A stretch of 6,419 bases of DNA from Paracoccaceae bacterium (GTDB lineage Bacteria > Pseudomonadota > Alphaproteobacteria > Rhodobacterales > Rhodobacteraceae). The stretch covers positions 1 to 6,419 of the forward strand of contig DOOI01000152.1 in NCBI GenBank assembly GCA_003512825.1, in the 5' to 3' direction. Numbering within the stretch: the stretch's first letter is position 1; each line of letters opens with the position of its first letter. The notes below the pieces were generated by a model. It made no database searches. It was not told the DNA's origin and was given only the letters and a program-made list of their open reading frames with translations. Of the stretch, positions 1-6,419 are shown in pieces. The translations under genes and the position numbers were made by a program.

Positions 1-99
1 GTGATCTTGTCAGGTGCGGGTCTTTTGGCGTGGCGAGAGTCGCGTCTGAATTCTTCGTCCCCGCCGCCTTATCCCGGGTCAATTCCCCCCAAGCCGTAA
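1..99 (+). CDS. C-terminal tail of a possible EamA/DMT-family transporter (partial)
   Basis: Frame 1 is open from the first base to a TAA at 97-99 and gives 32 residues. It begins VILSGAGLLAWRESRL and continues into a Pro/Ser-rich tail. A small glycine-containing hydrophobic stretch, then Trp-Arg-Glu and a basic end, is how the last helix of many drug/metabolite transporter (EamA) proteins finishes. That is a family resemblance judged by eye on very few residues. Frame 2 stops at once and frame 3 (open to about 149) shows no recognisable pattern. No gene start is visible, so this would be the end of a gene lying mostly upstream and running in the same direction as gcrA. It could also be non-coding sequence that happens to be open. 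Confidence 0.4.
   Translation: MILSGAGLLAWRESRLNSSSPPPYPGSIPPKP
37..41. promoter_or_regulatory. GANTC (CcrM methylation) site 1
   Basis: GAGTC, the palindromic recognition class of the alphaproteobacterial methylase CcrM. It is one of only four GANTC sites in the whole window. It lies within the presumed end of the upstream reading frame, about 120 nt before the candidate gcrA -35 box, so a direct role at that promoter is uncertain. Confidence 0.4.
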
Positions 100-110
100 G
101 AATTTTACGG
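94..110. repeat. Inverted repeat CCGTAA-N5-TTACGG
   Basis: Two perfect 6-base arms (94-99 and 105-110) flank the 5-base spacer GAATT. The left arm contains the TAA that closes the upstream partial frame. The repeat could be a weak transcript-end hairpin for that gene or an operator for gcrA. No T-run follows on either strand, so it does not look like a typical intrinsic terminator. Confidence 0.4.
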
Positions 111-150
111 AAACCAGACCTCTTTAAAGGCTGGAAACCGCTTTAGAGCC

Positions 151-155
151 GAATC
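151..155. promoter_or_regulatory. GANTC (CcrM methylation) site 2, next to the gcrA promoter
   Basis: GAATC ends 6 nt before the candidate -35 hexamer of gcrA. In Caulobacter, GcrA works with sigma-70 RNA polymerase at promoters carrying methylated GANTC, so this placement suits control by methylation state or GcrA feedback. The site is seen directly; the regulatory role is inference. Confidence 0.5.
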
Positions 156-161
156 GATCCC

Positions 162-189
162 TTGCGGCCACGGCTACGATGGCTAGAAT
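162..189 (+). promoter_or_regulatory. Candidate sigma-70 promoter of gcrA
   Basis: A -35-like TTGCGG at 162-167 and a -10-like TAGAAT at 184-189 (5 of 6 matches to TATAAT) are separated by 16 nt. Transcription would start near 196 and give a leader of about 60 nt containing the hairpin at 209-235. The -35 match is only moderate, so this is a pattern-based proposal. Confidence 0.45.
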
Positions 190-208
190 AGGCCCCTGAC
201 ATCAGACC

Positions 209-235
209 GGGCGGCGCCGCTATTGGCGGCCGCCC
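209..235 (+). promoter_or_regulatory. GC-rich hairpin in the gcrA 5' leader
   Basis: GGGCGGC (209-215) pairs perfectly with GCCGCCC (229-235). The stem continues inward with GCC (216-218) and GGC (225-227) after a single bulged G at 228, leaving the 6-base loop GCTATT. That is about 10 G-C pairs, ending 20 nt before the gcrA ATG. Only a CCTTTC stretch follows, so it is a poor intrinsic terminator. It could stabilise the mRNA, limit ribosome access, or simply mark the end of upstream transcripts. Confidence 0.5.
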
Positions 236-255
236 CTTTCAAACCGGGATAACCG

Positions 256-876
256 ATGAGCTGGACCGACGAACGCGTTGAACTTCTCAAGAAGATGTGG
301 GGCGAAGGACAGTCCGCCAGCCAGATCGCCAAGGAACTGGGCGGGGTGACACGCAATGCCGTGATCGGCAAGGTGCACCGTTTGGGCCCCTCGAACCGTG
401 CGGGCGCCCCCGAGGCCAAACCCACGGCGACACCCGCGACCGCAGCGCCGCAGGCGACGTCCAAGCCATCTGCTCCGCCAATGCAGAAGCCGGCGGCCGC
501 AGCCAAGCCCGCCGCGCGTCCGGTTCCGCCACCTGCCGAAGAGCCAGAGGCCTCTGAACCAGCCGAAGAGCGGCCAGTGCCAATCTCCAGTGCGCGGCGC
601 GCCATCATTCCAGCAGGTCAGCCCCTGCCGCCACAGCCATCGACAAATGAAATCAGCCCGGAAGCCTTGGCAAAGGTGAATGAGGTTGAGAAGCACGCCA
701 AAAAAATCACACTGATGGAATTGACCGAGCGGACCTGCAAATGGCCTGTCGGCGACCCTGCAACGCCAGATTTCTGGTTTTGCGGCCTGCCTTCGCAACC
801 GGGCAAGCCCTATTGCGAGGCGCATGTCGGCGTTGCATTCCAGCCAATGAGTGCGCGGCGCGATCGCAAACGCTGA
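256..876 (+). CDS. gcrA: GcrA family cell-cycle regulator
   Basis: GcrA is a sigma-70-associated transcription factor of alphaproteobacteria that acts mainly at promoters containing CcrM-methylated GANTC, controlling division and cell-cycle genes. The 206-residue product shows the family layout. Residues 1-45 are the near-invariant DNA-binding end (starting MSWTDERVELLKKMW, with SASQIAKELG and TRNAVIGKVHRLG). Residues about 48-130 are a Pro/Ala/Glu-rich linker. The conserved C-terminal part follows, with Cys161-Lys-Trp-Pro164, Phe-Cys176-Gly and Tyr-Cys187-x2-His190, then FQPMSARR. The linker makes it longer than the roughly 170-residue Caulobacter protein as I recall it. The start is fixed by the conserved MSWTDER; the upstream GGGA at 246-249 is a weak ribosome site. 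It ends directly against the convergent AsmA gene with no terminator between them. Confidence 0.95.
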   Translation: MSWTDERVELLKKMWGEGQSASQIAKELGGVTRNAVIGKVHRLGPSNRAGAPEAKPTATPATAAPQATSKPSAPPMQKPAAAAKPAARPVPPPAEEPEASEPAEERPVPISSARRAIIPAGQPLPPQPSTNEISPEALAKVNEVEKHAKKITLMELTERTCKWPVGDPATPDFWFCGLPSQPGKPYCEAHVGVAFQPMSARRDRKR

Positions 877-2826
877 TCAGTTTCGGTTAAGCAACTTGAG
901 AAGGCCCTTCTGGGCCTCCTCTTCGAGCCTTTTCCTGAGCGCATCTTCCACGGACTGCCCCTGCTCAACAGTCACATCGAGCTCTTTACCGATCTGCTCA
1001 TTGACCTTGTCGCGGACTTTGGTTTCAAGCGCCTTTTTCTCTTCCTTTAGGTTGAGATCGATCGCTTTTTCCAAATCGGCTGTGATCTTTGGGGCACTCC
1101 ATGGGCCACGAACCCGCACAGGAATTGCCAAACCCCGCCCGCCACGCGCTTGCAGCGCCGTGGGGGTAAAGGTGTAATCGACATCTTTTGCGCCAAGACC
1201 AACACGGCCTGCGCCGCGTGCTTCGACGCCGGGAAGGGAGAGAAGCAGATCGTTGTTTTGCAAGTTACCCGCTGAGATCACGAATGTGGCGCCTAGGCTG
1301 TCAAAGACCGTGGCACCATCCCCCTTTTGGCCAGCGCGGATCAGCGCATCAAGATCAAAACCTGCAATCGCACCACGGCCCATTTTGACGGCTCCGCTGC
1401 CTTCCATGGACTGCATGATCTGCGCCACAGATTGCCCTGTGGCAAGAAATTTGACCTCGGCATCAGCGGCACCAGAAAAGCGACTGACCCCAAGCAAATC
1501 GCTCAATAGTGCCTGCATTTCAACGCCATTGGCCAATACCGATCCGCCAACGGAAAGGCCTTTTCGATTGTTGGCCACAACGCGCCCAGAAACAACGCCG
1601 CCATAGCCAGCAAGCTCGCGCAGTTCCGCTACAGCGCGGGCATTGTCGATAGTGAGCAGGAGGCGCGTTTTGCCAAAGCTCAATCCGCCGATATCCAGCT
1701 TTTCAGTCACCAAGGCCACTTCACCATCGAGCAATCCAAGCGCCGACGCATCAAGAGGTTGCCTTGACCACCCTGATTGTGAGGATGCTCCCCCCGAGCC
1801 CGTGCCGGGCGCACCGCCAGATGAGCCTTTTAGCGCTAAAAAAGGCGCCGTGAATTGCGCGTTGATGCGTGGTTTGCTGGAGAGGTCCAAGTCCACCGCT
1901 CCGGATAGTCGATTTTTGTCGAGGGCAAGTTCTAAAGACCGCAGCGCGATTTTGGGGCCAGCCGTCAGTGTAAGGTCACCTTGGGTGGTGACGCTGCGAC
2001 CAAAGCCTTCTGGAATTTCGACACCTGTCACCCCCAAAGCCGCAAGCAAAGCCGCCGTATTGGGCGCTTCCACACTCAGCCGCCCCGCGGCTTCGGCGGC
2101 GATGCCACTGCGCCCTTCAAATCGGACAAGGCCACCTCCAGCCGCCACCGATAGGGTGATCGGAGAAATCCCGCCTGCAATCCACCCGGCGAATTCCGCA
2201 ATTCGCCCAGACAGAGCAATCGGTGCCCCAAAAGGCCGGGCAGAGAGATCAAAGTCAGCCGCACCGTTATAATCTGGCCAGCGCAGATCAAGATCGAGCC
2301 CAGGCACCTCGGTCACTGAGCCGCTCGCGTGATCGCGATAGGTGAGTTTCCCTCCGGACACGAGCGCCCGATCCAAGGTAAGTGCGAGTGTGTTCGAAGA
2401 CGCTTTAACGGTATCGCTTTGGCCCGAAGGAGCCACGCCTTCAACGCCCAGCTCCCAGTTCACCCGCCCGTCTGCGGCCCGTTCCAACAGGATTTCGGGG
2501 CGCACCGCTTCTAGCCCTGTGATCCGGATCGACCCAGCGATCAGACTTTTCACATCGACCCCGACCTTGAGGCTATCGGCCGTCAGCAGCGGACCATGCT
2601 TGGACCAACTGGCGTTGGCGACTTCTATAGGCCCCGTGGCAACCCCAAGCACGGGCCAAAAACTGATTTTTGCATCGCCAGAAATCGAAACCTCTCTGCC
2701 AGTTTGTGCGGAAATCTGATCGGCAGCGATCCGGGCGATCCGTTCACCGGGCAGCAGAAAGATCGAGCCGAAAAAGAGCACCAAAATCAGCAGAAAAAGG
2801 CCAAGTAGCCGGGTGAGCAAGCGCAT
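877..2826 (-). CDS. AsmA family protein
   Basis: AsmA-like proteins are inner-membrane-anchored proteins with long periplasmic beta-rich bodies, linked in other bacteria to outer-membrane assembly and phospholipid transport between membranes. From the chosen start the product has 649 residues. It has a short basic end and one hydrophobic helix (about 8-25, LGLFLLILVLFFGSIFLL), then GERIARIAADQIS and SGDAKISFWPVLGV, typical of the AsmA N-domain. A Gly/Ser-rich linker lies near 334-352. The AsmA C-terminal region (about 475-580) includes GSGAVKMGRGAIAGFDLDAL and AIPVRVRGPWSAPKI. A charged, helix-prone tail of about 60 residues follows, rich in Lys and Glu. An ATG at 2838-2836 would add four residues, but it overlaps the strong GGAGGA that is spaced correctly for the ATG at 2826, so I chose the latter. 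The exact subfamily (AsmA, TamB-like, YhdP-like) is not settled; size and layout fit AsmA itself. Nothing links it functionally to its neighbours. Confidence 0.9.
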   Translation of the reverse strand: MRLLTRLLGLFLLILVLFFGSIFLLPGERIARIAADQISAQTGREVSISGDAKISFWPVLGVATGPIEVANASWSKHGPLLTADSLKVGVDVKSLIAGSIRITGLEAVRPEILLERAADGRVNWELGVEGVAPSGQSDTVKASSNTLALTLDRALVSGGKLTYRDHASGSVTEVPGLDLDLRWPDYNGAADFDLSARPFGAPIALSGRIAEFAGWIAGGISPITLSVAAGGGLVRFEGRSGIAAEAAGRLSVEAPNTAALLAALGVTGVEIPEGFGRSVTTQGDLTLTAGPKIALRSLELALDKNRLSGAVDLDLSSKPRINAQFTAPFLALKGSSGGAPGTGSGGASSQSGWSRQPLDASALGLLDGEVALVTEKLDIGGLSFGKTRLLLTIDNARAVAELRELAGYGGVVSGRVVANNRKGLSVGGSVLANGVEMQALLSDLLGVSRFSGAADAEVKFLATGQSVAQIMQSMEGSGAVKMGRGAIAGFDLDALIRAGQKGDGATVFDSLGATFVISAGNLQNNDLLLSLPGVEARGAGRVGLGAKDVDYTFTPTALQARGGRGLAIPVRVRGPWSAPKITADLEKAIDLNLKEEKKALETKVRDKVNEQIGKELDVTVEQGQSVEDALRKRLEEEAQKGLLKLLNRN

Positions 2827-2830
2827 CGCG

Positions 2831-2836
2831 TCCTCC
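2831..2836 (-). promoter_or_regulatory. Ribosome binding site that decides the AsmA start
   Basis: On the minus strand GGAGGA lies 4 nt before the ATG at 2826-2824. The alternative ATG at 2838-2836 shares a base with this motif and sits only about 2 nt after the predicted transcription start, so it is unlikely to be used. Confidence 0.8.
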
Positions 2837-2846
2837 ATTTCTCACA

Positions 2847-2874
2847 ATCATAGCGGCACGCGGTCGCGTCGCAA
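2847..2874 (-). promoter_or_regulatory. Candidate sigma-70 promoter of the AsmA gene
   Basis: On the minus strand TTGCGA (2874-2869, 4 of 6 matches to TTGACA) and TATGAT (2852-2847, 5 of 6 matches to TATAAT) are 16 nt apart. Initiation near 2840 would give a short leader of about 14 nt holding the GGAGGA site. This suggests the AsmA gene is transcribed separately from udh, which lies 96 nt upstream on the same strand. Confidence 0.55.
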
Positions 2875-2922
2875 GCAAGCTATGGGATTTGCGCGATAAC
2901 CCGCCTTAGCTATGGACTGGCG

Positions 2923-3723
2923 TCACTTGTGCTTTTTGACGGGCTCCAGAGTAAACGCCCCCCCTTGCCAACGCGCCATGGCGTGATCCGGTGCAGGCGG
3001 CGGCACGGTCGCGGCAATTTTGTCAGCAAACTCCGCCGAGTTGCGTTTTGGGCGCCATCCCAACCATTCCACTGCCGAATTATCCCACCAGCGATTGTCA
3101 TTGTCTGACACCCCCCAAATCACTGGGCAACCAAGGCGCGGCACGGCGAACACTCGGTCAACCAAGGATAAATAATCCTCCGGGGCAAGCCAGCTGGCCA
3201 ACATGCGGTGGTCTTTGGGTTCCGGGAAGCAAGAGCCAATGCGAACTATGGCAGTTTCGATTCCGAACTTGTGCCAATACATAACGGCCACGGCTTCGGC
3301 ATAGCTTTTTGAGATCCCATACCAACCATCGGGCTTATGCGGTGCGTTTCCACTCAGATGCTCAGTCTGCTCATAATAGCCCACCACATGATTAGAGGAC
3401 GCAAGGAAAATACGAGAAATTCCTTCGATGCGGGCAGCCTCATAGAGGTTGTGTAAACCAATAAGATTGGCTTGCAGAATGTCGGGAAAGGGCTGTTCGG
3501 TGGAAACACCGCCCAAATGCAAGATCGCGTCGCAGCCTGTGACCATAGCCGAGACACCCGCTTCATACGCCAAATCACAAACGACTGTCTCCGTTTGTCT
3601 CGGAGCGTCCTTGATCGGGGTGATATCCGTCAAGCGCAGCTGAGCCGCGACGCGCCCTTCAAGCGCCCATGACAACCGGCCAAGCGCGCCTGCCGCTCCA
3701 GTGATCAGTAGTCTTTTTCGCAT
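2923..3723 (-). CDS. udh: Uronate dehydrogenase (NAD-dependent)
   Basis: Uronate dehydrogenase oxidises D-galacturonate or D-glucuronate at C1 with NAD+ to the aldaro-1,5-lactone, the first step of the oxidative uronate route. The 266-residue product matches the usual length of about 265. It is a short-chain (extended SDR) protein: the dinucleotide-binding loop TGAAGALG is at 8-15, the characteristic ASSNHVVGYY at 108-117, and the catalytic Tyr135-x3-Lys139 in WYGISKSYAE. The segment RIGSCFPEPKDHRMLASWL (161-179) is typical of Udh rather than of sugar-nucleotide epimerases. The start follows an AGGA-like ribosome site. It is divergent from the FadR-type regulator across 119 nt, and the downstream enzymes of the same pathway lie beyond that regulator, which supports the assignment. 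A related NAD-dependent epimerase with another substrate is possible but unlikely here. Confidence 0.9.
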   Translation of the reverse strand: MRKRLLITGAAGALGRLSWALEGRVAAQLRLTDITPIKDAPRQTETVVCDLAYEAGVSAMVTGCDAILHLGGVSTEQPFPDILQANLIGLHNLYEAARIEGISRIFLASSNHVVGYYEQTEHLSGNAPHKPDGWYGISKSYAEAVAVMYWHKFGIETAIVRIGSCFPEPKDHRMLASWLAPEDYLSLVDRVFAVPRLGCPVIWGVSDNDNRWWDNSAVEWLGWRPKRNSAEFADKIAATVPPPAPDHAMARWQGGAFTLEPVKKHK

Positions 3724-3757
3724 CTCATCCTATCCGTTTTGATACATGCCGGGAGCC

Positions 3758-3776
3758 CTTTAACCTCGGAATAAAG
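3758..3776. repeat. CTTTA-N9-TAAAG inverted repeat in the udh/regulator gap
   Basis: Perfect 5-base arms (3758-3762 and 3772-3776) flank a 9-base spacer in the 119-nt divergent gap, placed where a regulator could control both genes. CTTTA/TAAAG arms also occur upstream of kdgD (4592-4618). This is a candidate operator only. I found no convincing -35/-10 pair for either gene in this gap, nor the TGGT-N2-ACCA pattern common for FadR-type proteins. Confidence 0.3.
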
Positions 3777-3819
3777 CAAGGAGATCAGTTCTCTAAGGAA
3801 AGTCTTTCACATATCGTCC

Positions 3820-3834
3820 CGCCGTCCAACGGCG
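3820..3834. repeat. Inverted repeat CGCCG-N5-CGGCG just before the regulator start
   Basis: Two perfect 5-base arms (3820-3824 and 3830-3834) around TCCAA end 8 nt before the regulator ATG. In RNA this would be a small GC hairpin that includes part of the only candidate ribosome site (GGCGAG, 3831-3836). It may dampen translation or serve as an autoregulatory operator. Confidence 0.35.
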
Positions 3835-3842
3835 AGAAAATA

Positions 3843-4574
3843 ATGACTAAGCCCGCAATTAAAGAAACTCTTGCGCCTTTTATAGCAAAGAAACTGCGTG
3901 ACTTGCTAACATCCGGAGAGGTGAAGGTGGGCGAGAAGCTTCCAACGGAAAAAGCATTGACCGAGCGCTTCAATGTCTCTCGTTCGGTTATACGCGAGGC
4001 CTACGCAGGCTTGCGCGCAGAAGGTTTGGTTGAGGCGCGCCGTGGCGCAGGTGTGTTTGCCATAGCGGCACCGTCACAGTCATCTGGCCAGCGAGAAACC
4101 TTTCTGGGGCGCGAAACTTATGCTGTCATTGAGGCGTTGGAAGTTCGGATGGCGATCGAGATGGAGGCCGCATATCTGGCCGCAATCCGTCACTCGCCTC
4201 ATCAAGAGGAACGCATTTGGGACGCTGTTAACACCTACAAAGCCCTGCGCGACAATTGCCAAGACGATATCGCAGCAGACTTTGATTTTCATCTGGCCAT
4301 TGCAGAGGCAACCAACAATCCGCGTTTCGTTGAGTTTCTAAAAATATTTGGCGAAAATTCTATTCCAAGAAGGAGCGTGATCGAGGTCATTGATGTAGAA
4401 ATGTCAAAAGATATCGCCATGGACATCGGCCAGCAGCACGGAGCAATCGCCGCAGCGATAGCTCGGCGAGACCCTGAACAGGCGCGGCACGCAATGCGGT
4501 TGCATCTTGAACATGGACAAAAACGTTTTCGAACATTTCTGCGTATGGGCTTGGTTCAAGACAGCTCAGATTGA
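3843..4574 (+). CDS. FadR/GntR-family transcriptional regulator (FCD domain), probable hexuronate regulator
   Basis: The 243-residue product has the two-domain layout of FadR-type GntR proteins. A winged helix-turn-helix covers about 9-75, with KLPTEKALTERFNVSRSVIREAY as the recognition unit and RRGAGVFA as the wing. An all-helical FCD effector domain covers about 90-230. The four FCD metal ligands appear intact: Asp146, His150, His199 and His221, in the contexts DFDFHLAI, QQHGAI and HLEH. Such proteins usually repress neighbouring catabolic genes until a small carboxylate ligand binds. Here it sits between divergent udh and the kdgD-gci pair, so a uronate, aldarate or lactone is the likely effector; this is inferred from context. 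Its reading frame looks less GC-rich than gcrA. The ATG has only a weak ribosome site. I do not give a symbol because several differently named regulators (KdgR, ExuR, UxuR types) share this architecture. Confidence 0.9.
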   Translation: MTKPAIKETLAPFIAKKLRDLLTSGEVKVGEKLPTEKALTERFNVSRSVIREAYAGLRAEGLVEARRGAGVFAIAAPSQSSGQRETFLGRETYAVIEALEVRMAIEMEAAYLAAIRHSPHQEERIWDAVNTYKALRDNCQDDIAADFDFHLAIAEATNNPRFVEFLKIFGENSIPRRSVIEVIDVEMSKDIAMDIGQQHGAIAAAIARRDPEQARHAMRLHLEHGQKRFRTFLRMGLVQDSSD

Positions 4575-4586
4575 CAGAGAAGGATC

Positions 4587-6419
<1,833 letters not shown>

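Noticed and set aside
94..110. CCGTAA/TTACGG repeat as an intrinsic terminator
   Set aside because: The stem is only 6 bp, A/T-rich in its inner half, and no T-run follows on either strand.
220..825. Long open frame antisense to gcrA (201 codons, minus strand)
   Set aside because: It is a shadow of the GC-rich gcrA frame: the translation is dominated by Arg, Gly, Trp and Cys, shows no family pattern, and gcrA is unambiguous.
1643..2272. Open frame of 209 codons on the plus strand, antisense to the AsmA gene
   Set aside because: It has a Pro/Ser/Arg-rich composition typical of an antisense shadow and no recognisable domain, and it lies entirely within a well supported AsmA frame.
2878..2915. 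Direct repeat AGCTATGG (2878-2885 and 2908-2915) between udh and the AsmA gene
   Set aside because: Two 8-base copies in a 97-nt gap upstream of the proposed AsmA promoter. The 30-nt spacing would put them on roughly the same helix face, but the evidence is too thin to call a site.
3724..3842. TTGATA (3739-3744) and TTCTCT/TATCGT (3789-3817) as promoters of the regulator gene
   Set aside because: The first has no acceptable -10 at 16-18 nt. The second has a poor -35. Neither is better than chance matches in a 119-nt gap.

Overview
The window looks like ordinary chromosome from an alphaproteobacterium, most likely of the Rhodobacterales (roseobacter) type. The main pointers are a GcrA-family cell-cycle regulator, which is essentially an alphaproteobacterial protein, moderately high GC with GC-rich third positions, and a strong shortage of GANTC, the site methylated by CcrM. 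I see no tRNA, rRNA, CRISPR array, insertion sequence, phage gene or attachment site.

Left part (1-2922): positions 1-99 carry what looks like the last codons of an upstream membrane transporter. A leader region of about 155 nt follows, with a candidate sigma-70 promoter, two GANTC sites and a GC-rich hairpin, and then gcrA (256-876, +). gcrA meets the AsmA-family gene (877-2826, -) tail to tail with no base between them. The AsmA gene has its own candidate promoter and a Shine-Dalgarno that favours the internal ATG at 2826 over the ATG at 2838.

Right part (2923-6419): this is a hexuronate catabolism locus. Uronate dehydrogenase (udh, -) is divergent from a FadR/GntR-type regulator (+). The regulator is followed by 5-dehydro-4-deoxyglucarate dehydratase (kdgD, +), which overlaps by 4 nt a D-galactarolactone cycloisomerase-like enolase-superfamily gene (gci, +) that runs off the window. 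Together they spell the oxidative, non-phosphorylating route. Udh oxidises D-galacturonate or D-glucuronate to the aldaro-lactone, Gci opens and isomerises the lactone to 5-dehydro-4-deoxy-glucarate, and KdgD dehydrates and decarboxylates that to 2,5-dioxopentanoate (alpha-ketoglutarate semialdehyde). One dehydrogenase step, expected outside the window, would give 2-oxoglutarate.

No new type of system is evident. The points most worth a second look are the concentration of the few GANTC sites upstream of gcrA, the hairpin in the gcrA leader, the overlapping inverted repeats between the regulator and kdgD, and a related CTTTA/TAAAG repeat in the udh-regulator gap.
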